A DNA stretch of 64,000 bases from Cellulomonas sp. HZM (lineage in GTDB: Bacteria; Actinomycetota; Actinomycetes; Actinomycetales; Cellulomonadaceae). Below the pieces are notes generated by a model that was not told where the DNA came from, searched no databases, and saw only the letters and a list, made by a program, of their open reading frames with translations. The translations under genes were made by a program, and so were the position numbers. Positions 20,798-30,428 of the stretch are shown piece after piece; within the stretch, counting starts at the first letter, position 1; each line of letters starts with the position of its first letter. The stretch covers positions 1 to 64,000 of the forward strand of contig NZ_JEOE01000007.1 in the NCBI RefSeq assembly GCF_000708885.1, written 5' to 3'.

Positions 20798-20930
20798 GGG
20801 CCACCCCCTCGTGTCGGTCACCGGGACGCGCATCCCGACGAAGCATCGGCGCACATCGTGCCTCACGTGAGCCGGAACGGTCACATCCGTCCCGTTCGTC
20901 TCACCCGGAGGCCCGATGCTAGACGTGTCG
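20798..20930 (-). promoter_or_regulatory. Intergenic region probably holding the phospho-operon promoter
   Basis: 133 bp between the membrane hydrolase stop and the PP2C start. TAGCAT (minus strand, 20921-20916) is the best -10 candidate and would give a ~110-nt leader, unlike the leaderless genes. No convincing -35 or terminator was seen. Confidence 0.3.
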
Positions 20931-22541
20931 TCAGATGCCGAGCTGGAAGACACCCCAGTACGCGAGCACGACGAGCAGGACGCAGCTGCCCACCACCGCG
21001 CCCCACGCGACGACGCTGCGCACGACCCCGGTGCGCGGGGCGTCCTGCGCGCGGGGGCGTCGCAGCGCGGCGACCACGACGAGCCCGGCGACCACGGCGG
21101 CGATGCCCAGGACGCGGACCCCGATCCACCCGCCCTTGACCACCCAGTCGTTGTGCGCGTAGTCGAGCGCGAGCCGGGCGATCGCGACGATGTACCAGAC
21201 GAGGGCGACGACCGTGAGCACCGTCGCGGTGCCGAAGACCGCGAGCCGCACGGGGACGCCGCGGGCGAGGCGGTGCACGGCCCCACCGCGCGACCGACGC
21301 GCCGCCTCGACGACTCGCGCGCCCGGTACGACGAGCAGCGGCAGCAGGACGAGGGCGCCGGAGACGAGCACGGTCCCGAGCACCACGTCCCCCGAGCGCA
21401 ACCAGCGGGGCTGCGGCACGGGCGCCGCGACGAACTCCTGCTCAGGTTGGTCGCCCGCGATGCGGGGCGGCGCGTCCGCCGTCTGCGGCAGCCCGAGGAC
21501 CCACCCGCTCAGGCCGGTGAGGAAGTCAGGTGCCATGACGCCGTCGGGCAGCTTCATGCCGTGGTTCGCGTGCGCGTAGTAGCGGACCGTGACGTCGTTG
21601 TTCCCCGCGATCGCCGTGTCGCGGATGATCTGCTCGGCGCCCTGCACGATCGGCATCGACGAGTCACCGGTGCCGTACGCGACGAGCACCGGTTGGCGCA
21701 TCTGACGCTGCCAGGGCGTGACGTCGAAGTCCGCGTAGTCGATGCTGCCACCCGGCAGCGCCATCCCGACGGCGCGCGGGATCGCGCGGAAGACGCCCCG
21801 CGGGACGTTCGTGTTGCGCAGGTAGTTGTCAGCGGCGAACGCGCCCTGCTCGCGTGGCGGGACCACGGGTGCCGACGTGAGCACGACGAACGCGATGCGC
21901 GGGTCCTTCGCGGCCATCACGGGGGCGATCCACGCACCCTCGCTCTCGGCGTACACCCCGACGCGGTCGGGGTCGACGCCTGCCAGACCACGCAGCGCCT
22001 CGACCGACCGCTCGTAGTCGCCGGCCATGGTCACGTAGTCGCGGTGCCGCAGCGAGTACGTGTCCAGGCGCTTGTCCGGCACGAGCGTCACGATGCCCGC
22101 GGCCGCCATCGCCGCCGACTGCTCGCGGAAAGCGGTCGCGTGGCTGCCCGTGCCTGCTCCGTGCACGAACACCACGCCGGGCAGCGGGCCGGTGGCACCC
22201 ACGGGTTCCTGCACCTTCGCCTGCACGGTCGTGCCGTCGAGCTGCACCGTGATCACCGACGTCTTGACCTCGTACGTGCGCAGCGCCGGTGCCCCGCCGA
22301 TGGCGGTCGACGTCGACTCGACCTCGAGCGGGTCGGTCAACGGCAGCGGGTCCCACTGCGGTCCCATCGCGGTGCCGAGGATCGCGAGCACGATGACGCC
22401 CAGCGCGGTGCTCGCGACCATGCGGTACGGCCCCGCGAGCCGGCGCTCGAGATCGGCCCCGCGCACGCGCCACCGCGAGCGCGACCGCTCGGGACCGGGG
22501 GCCGGCTCGGTGACCCCGGCCTGCTCGTCGGACGTCAGCAC
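20931..22541 (-). CDS. Alpha/beta hydrolase with N- and C-terminal membrane segments
   Basis: 536 residues. One N-terminal transmembrane helix ([20 protein letters not shown], ~41-60) is followed by an extracytoplasmic alpha/beta-hydrolase domain: [12 protein letters not shown] for the oxyanion region, the nucleophile elbow VYAESEGAW (Ala where the first Gly of GxSxG is usual), Asp in [10 protein letters not shown], and His in [10 protein letters not shown]. About four transmembrane helices lie after residue ~385. The substrate is unknown; peptidase- or esterase-like activity on envelope molecules is plausible. The GTG start abuts the era stop with no gap, so it is co-transcribed with era. 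Confidence 0.8.
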   Translation of the reverse strand: MLTSDEQAGVTEPAPGPERSRSRWRVRGADLERRLAGPYRMVASTALGVIVLAILGTAMGPQWDPLPLTDPLEVESTSTAIGGAPALRTYEVKTSVITVQLDGTTVQAKVQEPVGATGPLPGVVFVHGAGTGSHATAFREQSAAMAAAGIVTLVPDKRLDTYSLRHRDYVTMAGDYERSVEALRGLAGVDPDRVGVYAESEGAWIAPVMAAKDPRIAFVVLTSAPVVPPREQGAFAADNYLRNTNVPRGVFRAIPRAVGMALPGGSIDYADFDVTPWQRQMRQPVLVAYGTGDSSMPIVQGAEQIIRDTAIAGNNDVTVRYYAHANHGMKLPDGVMAPDFLTGLSGWVLGLPQTADAPPRIAGDQPEQEFVAAPVPQPRWLRSGDVVLGTVLVSGALVLLPLLVVPGARVVEAARRSRGGAVHRLARGVPVRLAVFGTATVLTVVALVWYIVAIARLALDYAHNDWVVKGGWIGVRVLGIAAVVAGLVVVAALRRPRAQDAPRTGVVRSVVAWGAVVGSCVLLVVLAYWGVFQLGI

Positions 22542-23459
22542 CTAGAACCCCAGCCGGCCCAGCTGCTTGGGGTCGCGCTGCCAGTCCTTGGCGACCTTGA
22601 CGTGGAGGTCGAGGTACACGCGAGAGCCCAGCAGCGCCTCGATCCCTCGCCGCGCCTGGCTGCCGACGTCGCGCAGGCGCGCGCCGCCCTTGCCGATGAC
22701 GATCGCCTTCTGCGAGTCGCGCTCGACGAACAGGTGCACGCGCACGTCGAGCATCGGCGGCGCGTCGGGGTCGCTCTGCTCGCGCGGGACGATCTCGTCG
22801 ACGACGACCGCGAGCGAGTGCGGCAGCTCGTCGCGCACGCCCTCGAGCGCCGCCTCGCGCACCAGCTCGGCGACCATGACCTGCTCGGGCTCGTCGGTGA
22901 GCTCGCCCTCGGGGTACAGCGCAGGGCCCTCGGGCAGGTGGCTGACGAGCACGTCCGCGAGCACGCCCACCTGGTACCCGCCGGTCGCGGACACCGGCAC
23001 GATGTCCGCCCAGTCGCCGAGGCGCTGCACCGCGAGGAGATGCTCGGCCACCCGCGCGCGCGGCACCAGGTCCGTCTTGGTCACGACCGCGACGACGGGC
23101 GTCCCGCGCTTGCCCTCGGGCGCCAGCGCCGCCAGCTGCTCGGCGATGAAGCGGTCGCCCGGACCGACCTTCTGGTCCGCGGGCAGGCAGAAGCCGATGA
23201 CGTCGACCTCGCTCAGCGTGTCCTTGACGAGCGTGTTGAGGCGCTCCCCCAGGAGCGTGCGCGGCCGGTGCAGACCGGGGGTGTCGACGAGCACCAGCTG
23301 CGCGTCGTCGCGGTGCACGATGCCGCGAACGGTGTGCCGGGTCGTCTGCGGGCGCCCCGACGTGATCGCGACCTTCTGGCCCACGAGCGCGTTGGTCAGC
23401 GTCGACTTGCCGGCGTTGGGCCGGCCGACGAGGCAGGCGAAGCCCGATCGGAAGGTCAT
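22542..23459 (-). CDS. era: GTPase Era
   Basis: 305 residues. Ras-like GTPase required for 16S rRNA 3'-end processing and 30S assembly. G1 is [10 protein letters not shown]3 is DTPGL, G4 is TKTD and G5 lies in VSATGG; the C-terminal KH domain contains [17 protein letters not shown]. The ATG overlaps the stop of the CNNM/CBS gene (ATGA). Confidence 0.97.
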   Translation of the reverse strand: MTFRSGFACLVGRPNAGKSTLTNALVGQKVAITSGRPQTTRHTVRGIVHRDDAQLVLVDTPGLHRPRTLLGERLNTLVKDTLSEVDVIGFCLPADQKVGPGDRFIAEQLAALAPEGKRGTPVVAVVTKTDLVPRARVAEHLLAVQRLGDWADIVPVSATGGYQVGVLADVLVSHLPEGPALYPEGELTDEPEQVMVAELVREAALEGVRDELPHSLAVVVDEIVPREQSDPDAPPMLDVRVHLFVERDSQKAIVIGKGGARLRDVGSQARRGIEALLGSRVYLDLHVKVAKDWQRDPKQLGRLGF

Positions 23460-24778
23460 GTCGTGGCTCCGTGGTTCTCGTGGTGCTGCTGGTCCTGGGC
23501 GGCGGCCCTGTCGTCCGTGGGTGGCTCGGCGAGGCTCACGAGCACGCTCGCGAGCCGGCGGCGCCGTCCCTCGACCCGGTCGGCGACGAGCCGCAGGCCG
23601 TGGATCTCGCCCGTCGAGCCGGGCAGTGGCACCTTACCGAGCGCCTTGGCGAGAAGTCCGCCCGCGCTGTCGACGTCCTCGTCCTCGACCTCGAGGCCGA
23701 ACAGCTCTCCGAGCTCGTCGCGACCGAGCCGCGCGGGGACGCGGAACGTCCCGCCGCCGAGGTCCTCGACCTCGAGGGCGGACGCGTCGTGCTCGTCGGT
23801 GAGCTCTCCGACGATCTCCTCGAGCGCGTCCTCGATCGTCACGAGCCCGGCGATCCCGCCGTACTCGTCGACCACCATCGCGATGTGCGACGACCCGGAC
23901 TGCAGCTCGCGCAGCAGGTCGTCGACCGGCTTCGACTCGGGCACGAACACCGCCGGGCGTGCGAGCGCACCGGCCGGCGCGTCGAGCACGTCGTCGGAGT
24001 CGTCCCGCTCGCCGGGCGCGACCGGGAGCCGGCGCACCACGTCCTTGAGGTAGAGCACGCCGCGCAGGTCGTCGACCGAGTCGCCGACGACGGGCACGCG
24101 CGAGAACCCGGACCGCAGCAGCAGCGAGAGCGCCTTGTGCACGGGCGTGTCCGCGTGCGTCGTGACCATGTCGGTGCGCGGCACCATGACCTCACGCGTG
24201 AGGGTGTCGCCGAGCTCGAGCACCGAGCGGAACATCTCGCGCTCGTCGTCCTCGATCGCCTCGGACTCGCTCACGCGCTGCACCATGTCCCGCAGCTCGT
24301 CCTCGTCGTCGTCCGTGACGCCACGTGCCGACGGCGAGCGCCGCCCGAGGGCGCCTGCCACGACCTCGACGGCCCGCAGCGGGCGGGACAGCGCGGTCAG
24401 GGTCCGCACGGGGTGCCGGCGCCCGATCGTGCGAGGGCTCACGCGCACGAGGAGGAACGCGACGACCGCGCACAGCGCGACGGACACCAGCGCGACCCCC
24501 CACCACGGCATCCGGGTGCTCGCGACCGCGAGCGTGAGCAGCACGGACGCGACCATCTCCGCGAGCAGCCGCACGAAGGCGGCGGCGGCGGCCACGCGCG
24601 ACGACGAGTCGACGAGCACGCGCACGCGCTGCGCGGCGGGGTGCTGCTCGGCCACGAGGTCCGTGACGGCGGCGCGCGAGACCCGCAGCACCGCGACCTC
24701 GCCGGCGGACATCGCGGCGGCGACGAGCACGCCGAGGACCGCGACGACCACGAGGAGGCCGACAGGGACGTCAGTCAT
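23456..24778 (-). CDS. CNNM/CBS-domain membrane protein (CorC/HlyC family)
   Basis: 440 residues. The N-terminal CNNM transmembrane region (residues ~1-125, about three helices) is followed by a conserved acidic stretch ([25 protein letters not shown]), a CBS pair (~195-325, including VMVPRTDM and [17 protein letters not shown]) and a C-terminal CorC_HlyC domain (~345-425). The family is linked to Mg2+/Co2+ export and is often called hemolysin-like without evidence of haemolysis. Placement between ybeY and era is typical of actinobacteria. The His-rich end ([10 protein letters not shown]) is unusual. Confidence 0.92.
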   Translation of the reverse strand: MTDVPVGLLVVVAVLGVLVAAAMSAGEVAVLRVSRAAVTDLVAEQHPAAQRVRVLVDSSSRVAAAAAFVRLLAEMVASVLLTLAVASTRMPWWGVALVSVALCAVVAFLLVRVSPRTIGRRHPVRTLTALSRPLRAVEVVAGALGRRSPSARGVTDDDEDELRDMVQRVSESEAIEDDEREMFRSVLELGDTLTREVMVPRTDMVTTHADTPVHKALSLLLRSGFSRVPVVGDSVDDLRGVLYLKDVVRRLPVAPGERDDSDDVLDAPAGALARPAVFVPESKPVDDLLRELQSGSSHIAMVVDEYGGIAGLVTIEDALEEIVGELTDEHDASALEVEDLGGGTFRVPARLGRDELGELFGLEVEDEDVDSAGGLLAKALGKVPLPGSTGEIHGLRLVADRVEGRRRRLASVLVSLAEPPTDDRAAAQDQQHHENHGATT

Positions 24779-24788
24779 GCGCGTGCGC

Positions 24789-25241
24789 TCACCGTCCGGC
24801 GAGGAACGTGAGCAGGAGCCGGCGCTGGAGCGCGAACATCTCCTTCTCCTCCTCCGGCTCGGCGTGGTCGTAGCCGAGCAGGTGCAGGATGCCGTGCGTC
24901 GTGAGCAGCAGCAGCTCCTCCGCGGTGGAGTGCCCGGCGGCGACGGCCTGCCGCGCGGCGACCTCGGGGCACAGCACGACGTCCCCGAGCAGCCCGGCGG
25001 GCGTCGGGTCGCCGTCGCGGCCGGGGCGCAGCTCGTCCATCGGGAACGAGAGCACGTCGGTCGGCCCGGGCTCGTCCATCCACTTCACGTGCAGGTCGGT
25101 CATCACGTCGGTGCCGACGAGCACGATCGACAGGTCCGTCTGCGGGTGCAGGTGCATCTCGTCGAGCACGTACCGCGCGAGGGCGGCGAACTCCGCCTCG
25201 TCGACCGCGTAGCCCGACTCGTTGTTGACCTCGATGCTCAT
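24789..25241 (-). CDS. ybeY: Endoribonuclease YbeY
   Basis: 150 residues. Zn-dependent single-strand endoribonuclease of 16S rRNA maturation. The three-His metal site appears as [20 protein letters not shown] is the other family block. The ATG at 25241 directly follows the phoH stop, consistent with translational coupling in phoH-ybeY-CNNM-era. Confidence 0.97.
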   Translation of the reverse strand: MSIEVNNESGYAVDEAEFAALARYVLDEMHLHPQTDLSIVLVGTDVMTDLHVKWMDEPGPTDVLSFPMDELRPGRDGDPTPAGLLGDVVLCPEVAARQAVAAGHSTAEELLLLTTHGILHLLGYDHAEPEEEKEMFALQRRLLLTFLAGR

Positions 25242-26273
25242 CTAGCTCCTGTCCCAGCGCGCGTAGGCGTCGATGATGTCGCTCACCAGGCGGTGCCGGA
25301 CCACGTCCGACGACGACAGGCGGCAGAACTCCACGTCGTCGATCCCCCCGAGGACCTGCTCGACGACCCGCAGGCCGGATGCCGTGCCCGAGGGCAGGTC
25401 CACCTGCGTCACGTCGCCCGTGACGACGACCCTCGAGCCGAACCCGAGCCGGGTGAGGAACATCTTCATCTGCTCGACCGAGGTGTTCTGCGCCTCGTCG
25501 AGGATGATGAACGAGTCGTTGAGCGTGCGGCCGCGCATGTACGCGAGCGGCGCCACCTCGATCGTCCCGGCCTCCATGAGCCGCGGGATCTGCTCGGGGT
25601 CGACCATGTCGTGCAGCGCGTCGTACAGGGGGCGCAGGTACGGGTCGATCTTGTCCGCGAGCGAGCCGGGCAGGAAGCCGAGCCGCTCGCCCGCCTCGAC
25701 CGCGGGACGGGTCAGGACGATCCGGTTGACCTTGCGGTCGTTGAGCGCCTGCACGGCCTTCGCCATCGCGAGGTACGTCTTGCCGGTGCCCGCGGGTCCG
25801 ATCCCGAACGTCACCGTGTTGCGGTCGATCGCGTCGACGTACTCCTTCTGTCCCGGCGTCTTGGGCCGGATCGTGCGACCGCGCCCGGACAGGATGTTGA
25901 ACGACAGCACGTCGGCGGGCCGCGCGTGGGACCCCGCCGTGAGCATCGCGACGGTGCGACGCACGACGTCCGGTGTCAGCGGTGTGCCCGCGCCGGCCAT
26001 CTCGACGAGCTCGTCGACGAGCCGTGCGACGAGCGCGACGTCGCCCGCCGGCCCGGCGAGCGTGACCTCGTTGCCCCGTACGTGCACGTCGACGCCGCGG
26101 AAGCCCTCCTCGATCGCGCGCAGCACCTCGTCGCGCAGGCCGAGGAGCTCGACCATCGAGACATCGGCGGGGACGGAGATGCGGTGCTCGACGCGAGCGG
26201 CCACGCCGTGGGGGACGCGCTGCGAGTCGGCGCGGGGCGCCTGGTTGCGGGGTGCTGCGGTGGGATCAGCCAT
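25242..26273 (-). CDS. phoH: PhoH-family ATPase (PhoH-like protein)
   Basis: 343 residues. Walker A is [15 protein letters not shown], Walker B is [17 protein letters not shown], and [15 protein letters not shown] is the family block after it. An N-terminal ~110-residue KH-like region precedes the ATPase core. Encoded ahead of ybeY as usual, suggesting a role in RNA metabolism. The ATG at 26273 follows a ~100-nt leader from a TAAGAT -10 candidate. Confidence 0.95.
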   Translation of the reverse strand: MADPTAAPRNQAPRADSQRVPHGVAARVEHRISVPADVSMVELLGLRDEVLRAIEEGFRGVDVHVRGNEVTLAGPAGDVALVARLVDELVEMAGAGTPLTPDVVRRTVAMLTAGSHARPADVLSFNILSGRGRTIRPKTPGQKEYVDAIDRNTVTFGIGPAGTGKTYLAMAKAVQALNDRKVNRIVLTRPAVEAGERLGFLPGSLADKIDPYLRPLYDALHDMVDPEQIPRLMEAGTIEVAPLAYMRGRTLNDSFIILDEAQNTSVEQMKMFLTRLGFGSRVVVTGDVTQVDLPSGTASGLRVVEQVLGGIDDVEFCRLSSSDVVRHRLVSDIIDAYARWDRS

Positions 26274-26342
26274 GTGCTCGGCGTACGCCGTGTGCTCCGT
26301 CCGGACGTTCCAGTCGTGGATCCCGGCGCAGGACCCGTCGGG

Positions 26343-26382
26343 AGGGTGTGCTCACGCGACCGACGAGCACCCTGAGATCTTA
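26343..26382 (-). promoter_or_regulatory. phoH promoter element and 5' stem-loop
   Basis: TAAGAT (minus strand, plus 26377-26382) is a good -10 candidate. Directly downstream, 26365-26373 pairs with 26343-26353 to form a 9-bp stem with a two-base irregularity at the very 5' end of the presumed transcript. The remaining leader to phoH shows nothing else. Confidence 0.4.
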
Positions 26383-26416
26383 CCGAGGGGGTGCGACACG
26401 ACGCGCCCGCAATACG

Positions 26417-27166
26417 TCAGCCCCAGCGCCCCAGCCGCTGCGCGAGCAGCGCGAGGGCGACAGGGCCCGCGGTCGACGTGCGCAGCACGTGAGGCCCGAG
26501 GCGGACCGTGACGGCCCCGGCGCCGACCAGGCGCGCGACCTCGTCGTCCCCGATGCCGCCCTCTGGTCCGACCACGACGAGCACGTCGCCGCGCACGGGC
26601 AGCCGGACCGCGCCGATCGGCTCGGTCGCCTCCTCGTGCAGGACGAGCGCGACGCCGCCGCCGACGACGACCTGCTCGACCCGCACCGCGAGCGCCTTCG
26701 TGTCCAGCGCGCCGTCGACGTCCGGCATGCGCGTACGCCGCGACTGCTTGGTCGCTGAGCGCACGGTCGAGACCCAGCGCGCGCGGCTCTTGGCGGCCCT
26801 GTCGCCGCGCCACACGACGATCGAGCGGTCCGCCTGCCACGGCACGACGGCGTCGGCGCCGACCTCGGTGGCCGCCTCGACCGCCATCTCGTCGCGGTCC
26901 CCCTTGGCCAGCGCCTGCACGAGCACGAGCCGCGGCGACGGCTCGGGCTCGAGCACGCGATCGACCACGTCGAGCAGCACGCCCGCCGCGCTCACGTCGC
27001 GCACGACGCCGACGAGCCGTACCCCGGAGCCGTCGACCACGTCGATGCGCTCCCCCACGCCCCTGCGCTGCACGACCCCGGCATGCCGTCCCTCGGGGCC
27101 GTCGAGCAGGTACGTGCCCTGCTCGGGCAGCTCTGCGCCCTCGACGAGGAAGACGGGCGCGCTCAC
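26417..27166 (-). CDS. rsmE: 16S rRNA m3U1498 methyltransferase
   Basis: 249 residues. SPOUT-class RsmE: an N-terminal PUA-like domain (GPEGRHAGVVQRRGVGE) and a C-terminal trefoil-knot domain with ALAKGDRDEMAVEAATEVGA, VVGPEGGIGDDEV and RLGPHVLRTSTAGPVAL. Uses S-adenosylmethionine. GTG start, 7 bp downstream of the dnaJ stop, as in many Gram-positive dnaJ-rsmE pairs. Confidence 0.96.
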   Translation of the reverse strand: MSAPVFLVEGAELPEQGTYLLDGPEGRHAGVVQRRGVGERIDVVDGSGVRLVGVVRDVSAAGVLLDVVDRVLEPEPSPRLVLVQALAKGDRDEMAVEAATEVGADAVVPWQADRSIVVWRGDRAAKSRARWVSTVRSATKQSRRTRMPDVDGALDTKALAVRVEQVVVGGGVALVLHEEATEPIGAVRLPVRGDVLVVVGPEGGIGDDEVARLVGAGAVTVRLGPHVLRTSTAGPVALALLAQRLGRWG

Positions 27167-27173
27167 CGGCCGG

Positions 27174-28301
27174 TCACCGCCCGGAGAGCTTGTCGCGCAG
27201 CTTGCCGAACACGCCCTGGTGCGAGGCCGCGAGCCGCGCCTCGGGACGCTCCTCGCCGCGCAGCGCCGCGAGCTGGCGCAGCAGGTCGGCCTGCGCGTCG
27301 TCGAGCGCGGTGGGTACCGCGACGTCGACGTGCACGTGCAGGTCCCCGCGACCGCCGGCGTGCAGGTGGCCGACGCCGAGCCCGCGCAGGGTCACCACCT
27401 GCTCGGGCTGTGTGCCCGGGCGCAGGTCGACCTCCTGCGGGCCGTCGAGCGTGTCCATGGTCAGCACCGTGCCGAGCGCGGCGGCCGTCATGGGGACCTG
27501 CAGCGTCGCGTGCAGGTCGTCGCCCTCGCGCACGAACGTCTCGTGCTTGCGCTCACGCACCTCGAGGTACACGTCGCCCGCGGGGCCACCCGCCGGGCCG
27601 ACCTCTCCCTGGCCGGTGAGCCGGATCCGCGTCCCCGTGTCGACACCCGCGGGCACGTCCACGGCGAGCGTACGCCGCGAGCGCACGCGCCCCTCGCCCG
27701 CGCACTCGGTGCACGGCTCGGGGATGACGTCGCCGAAGCCGTGGCACGCGGCGCACGGCTGCGTCGTCATGACCTGGCCGAGGAACGAGCGGGCCACGCG
27801 CTGCACGGTGCCGCGGCCGTGGCACACGTCGCACGTGCGCGGGGACGTCCCGGGGCGGCAGCACGAGCCCCCGCACGTCGGGCACAGCACCGCGGTGTCG
27901 ACCGGGACCTCGCGGTGCACGCCGAACGTCACGTCGCGCAGGTCGAGATCGAGCCGCAGCAGCGCGTCCTGGCCACGGCGAGCGCGCGGGATGGGCCCGC
28001 GCTGCGCCTGCGCACCGGTCGCCGCGCCGAAGAACGTCTCGAAGATGTCCTGGAACCCGAACCCGCCGCCTTGGCCGCCGCCGGGCGACGACGGGTCGGC
28101 GCCCATGTCGTACGCACGGCGCTTCTCGGCGTTGCCGAGCACGTCGTACGCGCGCGAGACGTCCTTGAAGCGCTCCTCGGCCGCCGGGTCGGCGCCCGCG
28201 ACGTCGGGGTGGTTCTCGCGGGCGAGCTTGCGGTACGCCTTCTTGATCTGCTCGGGGCTCGCGTCGCGCGCGACGCCCAGGATCTCGTAGTAGTCGGTCA
28301 C
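27174..28301 (-). CDS. dnaJ: Chaperone DnaJ (hrcA-linked DnaJ2 type)
   Basis: 375 residues. J domain with the HPD motif (HPDVAG, residues ~31-36), a short Gly/Phe-rich region, and four zinc-finger repeats (CPTCGGSC, CDVCHGRG, CAACHGFG, CTECAGEG) before the C-terminal substrate-binding domain. The first repeat ends in Cys where CxxCxGxG is usual. Co-chaperone that stimulates DnaK. Lies 64 bp downstream of hrcA and is probably under HrcA control with it. Confidence 0.96.
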   Translation of the reverse strand: MTDYYEILGVARDASPEQIKKAYRKLARENHPDVAGADPAAEERFKDVSRAYDVLGNAEKRRAYDMGADPSSPGGGQGGGFGFQDIFETFFGAATGAQAQRGPIPRARRGQDALLRLDLDLRDVTFGVHREVPVDTAVLCPTCGGSCCRPGTSPRTCDVCHGRGTVQRVARSFLGQVMTTQPCAACHGFGDVIPEPCTECAGEGRVRSRRTLAVDVPAGVDTGTRIRLTGQGEVGPAGGPAGDVYLEVRERKHETFVREGDDLHATLQVPMTAAALGTVLTMDTLDGPQEVDLRPGTQPEQVVTLRGLGVGHLHAGGRGDLHVHVDVAVPTALDDAQADLLRQLAALRGEERPEARLAASHQGVFGKLRDKLSGR

Positions 28302-28365
28302 TCGTGCTCTCTTCCGAGGGTCAGGCAGGTGCCAGGCAGATGTCGGGGCGGCCGCGGCGCAGGGC

Positions 28366-29391
28366 TCACGAGCCGGCCAGGATGCGGGTCAGGTAGCGCG
28401 CGACGGCGCGGACGGCGGACATCGTCGCGGGGTAGTCCATGCGGGTGGGGCCGATCGACCCGACGCGCGCGACCGCGCCGTGCTCGTCGCCGTAGGCGGT
28501 CGTGACGAAGCTGGTCTCGAGCAGCCCGGCGTGCTGCGTCTCGTGGCCGATCCGGACGGTCACGGGCACGGCGTCCTCGGCCATGTCGGACAGCAGGCGC
28601 AGCAGCACCACCTGCTCCTCGAGCGCCTCGAGCACCGTCCCGAGCGTCCCGGTGAAGTCGGTGCCGCCCCGCGCGAGGTTGGCGGTCCCCGCGAGCACCA
28701 CGCGCTCCTCGCTGTCGAGCGCGAGCGTCTCCTCGACGACGGTCACCACGGCGCGCACGAGCGGCACGTCGGCCGGCTCGAACGCGTCGACGAGCGTCGC
28801 GAGCGCGTCCCCGAGCTGGGGCAGCCGCCGGCCGGCGACGCTCACGTTCAGGTGCGTCCGCAGCCGTGCGACGACGAGCTCGTCGAGGTCTCGCTCGGCC
28901 TCGACCGTGCGCTGCTCGACGCGTCCGGTGTCGGTGATGAGGACGACGAGCAGGTGGCGCGGCCCGACGGGCACGAGCTCCACGTGCCGTAGCGCGGAGC
29001 GCCGCAGCGACGGGTACTGCACCACGGCGACCTGCTGCGTGAGCTGTGCGATGAGGCGCACGGACCGGTCGACCACGTCGTCCAGGTCCACCGCGTCCTC
29101 GAGGAACGATCCGATCGCCCTGCGCTCGGCGCCCGACAGCGGCTTGACCGTGGACAGCCGGTCGACGAACACGCGGTAGCCCGCGTCGGTCGGGACGCGA
29201 CCCGCGGAGGTGTGCGGCTGCGCGATGTAGCCGGCCTCCTCGAGCGCCGCCATGTCGTTGCGGATCGTCGCGGGCGAGACGCCCAGGGAGTGCCGCTCGA
29301 CGAGCGCACGCGAACCGACGGGCTCACGGGTCGCGACGTAGTCCTCCACGATCGCGCGCAGCACGTCGAGCCTGCGGTCGTCGCTGCTCAT
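28366..29391 (-). CDS. hrcA: Heat-shock repressor HrcA
   Basis: 341 residues. Winged-helix DNA-binding domain at the N-terminus ([33 protein letters not shown] is the family hallmark, quoted here in part as [17 protein letters not shown] and [14 protein letters not shown]), then the GAF-like dimerisation region. Binds CIRCE, and a CIRCE copy lies 47 bp upstream of its ATG, so it is autoregulated. The start at 29391 follows a purine-rich GAGGGGAGGGGAG region. Confidence 0.96.
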   Translation of the reverse strand: MSSDDRRLDVLRAIVEDYVATREPVGSRALVERHSLGVSPATIRNDMAALEEAGYIAQPHTSAGRVPTDAGYRVFVDRLSTVKPLSGAERRAIGSFLEDAVDLDDVVDRSVRLIAQLTQQVAVVQYPSLRRSALRHVELVPVGPRHLLVVLITDTGRVEQRTVEAERDLDELVVARLRTHLNVSVAGRRLPQLGDALATLVDAFEPADVPLVRAVVTVVEETLALDSEERVVLAGTANLARGGTDFTGTLGTVLEALEEQVVLLRLLSDMAEDAVPVTVRIGHETQHAGLLETSFVTTAYGDEHGAVARVGSIGPTRMDYPATMSAVRAVARYLTRILAGS

Positions 29392-29438
29392 CGCTCCCCT
29401 CCCCTCGGCCGGTGCTCGTCCGGGTGGCGCGCCCCCCG

Positions 29439-29465
29439 GTAGCACTCACCCTCTCCGAGTGCCAA
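29439..29465. promoter_or_regulatory. CIRCE operator
   Basis: GTAGCACTC, 9 nt, GAGTGCCAA: 16 of 18 bases match the consensus TTAGCACTC-N9-GAGTGCTAA, including the 7-bp core arms. Located upstream of hrcA on the minus strand and ~60 bp upstream of the divergent DUF3097 promoter. Confidence 0.93.
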
Positions 29466-29523
29466 TCCTACGACGACCTCCGACACGACCGCCGGGCACC
29501 GCCGCTCCCGGTGGACGGCGACC

Positions 29524-29529
29524 TACTGT
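29524..29529 (+). promoter_or_regulatory. Candidate -10 box for the DUF3097 gene
   Basis: TACTGT, 7 nt before the GTG at 29537. This spacing favours that GTG over the in-frame GTG at 29528. Confidence 0.5.
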
Positions 29530-29536
29530 GACGGGC

Positions 29537-30391
29537 GTGACCCACGACCGCTACGGCTCCGACGTCCTGTCCTCCGCACCGGCGCAGCACCACCGGCAGC
29601 CGCGCACGTCGCGCCCCCACGCGGCGGAGCCCGGGCTCGTCGTCGAGGAGGTCACGACGGGCTGGGTCGGCGCCGTGGTCCGCGTCGAGAAGTCGGGCGG
29701 CAAGCACGTCGTCGTCCTCGAGGACCGCCGCGGCCGCACACGCACGTTCCCGCTCGGGCCGGGGTTCTGGGTGGACGGCGAGCCCGTGGTCCTCACCGCG
29801 CCCGTGCGGCAGGCGCCCGCCCGCCCGACGCGCACCGCGTCCGGCTCGGTCGCGGTCGGCGGCGAACGGGCGCGGGTCGCGCGCGGGAGCCGGATCTGGG
29901 TCGAGGGGCGGCACGACGCCGAGCTCGTCGAGCGCGTGTGGGGTGACGACCTGCGCCACGAGGGCGTCGTCGTCGAGCTGCTCGAGGGCGTGGACCACCT
30001 CGTCGACCGCCTGCGCGAGTTCGCGCCCGAGCCCGGCCGCCGCGTCGGCGTGCTCGTCGACCACCTCGTCGCGGGTTCCAAGGAGAGCCGGATCGCGGCT
30101 GACGCCGTGCGCGCCGCGCCGCGTGGCACGGTGCTGGTCCTCGGGCACCCCTACGTCGACGTGTGGCAGGCCGTGCGTCCGCAGCGCGTCGGGCTGGACG
30201 CGTGGCCGACGATCGAGCGCGGCACCGAGTGGAAGCGCGGGATCCTGCGCGAGCTCGGCTGGCCCGCGCAGGACCAGGCGGACGTCGCACGAGCGTGGCA
30301 GCGCATCCTCGGCACGGTTCGCACGTACGCCGACCTCGAGCCGAGCCTGCTGGGCCGGGTCGAGGAGCTCATCGACTTCGTGACCTCCTGA
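29537..30391 (+). CDS. DUF3097 family protein
   Basis: 284 residues from the chosen GTG (VTHDRYGSDVLS). Family hallmarks are the N-terminal DRYGSDVL, WVGAVVRVEKSGGKHVVVLEDRRG, and the central SRIWVEGRHDAELVERVWGDDLR, which resembles a TOPRIM-like Glu/Asp pattern. Later blocks are GVLVDHLVAGSKESRIA and HPYVDVWQAVRP. The function of DUF3097 is not established. Divergent from hrcA. Confidence 0.85.
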   Translation: MTHDRYGSDVLSSAPAQHHRQPRTSRPHAAEPGLVVEEVTTGWVGAVVRVEKSGGKHVVVLEDRRGRTRTFPLGPGFWVDGEPVVLTAPVRQAPARPTRTASGSVAVGGERARVARGSRIWVEGRHDAELVERVWGDDLRHEGVVVELLEGVDHLVDRLREFAPEPGRRVGVLVDHLVAGSKESRIAADAVRAAPRGTVLVLGHPYVDVWQAVRPQRVGLDAWPTIERGTEWKRGILRELGWPAQDQADVARAWQRILGTVRTYADLEPSLLGRVEELIDFVTS

Positions 30392-30428
30392 CCCGGCCTC
30401 AGCACGTTCGCTGCGCGTTCGCTGCAGG

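Noticed and set aside
26343-26373. Second CIRCE-like site upstream of phoH
   Set aside because: The GTGCTC/GAGCAC arms have a different core and an 11-nt spacer, so it does not match CIRCE.
30405-30425. CGTTCGCTGC direct repeat after the DUF3097 gene
   Set aside because: Only two short copies in a 37-bp gap; no structure or context to support a function.
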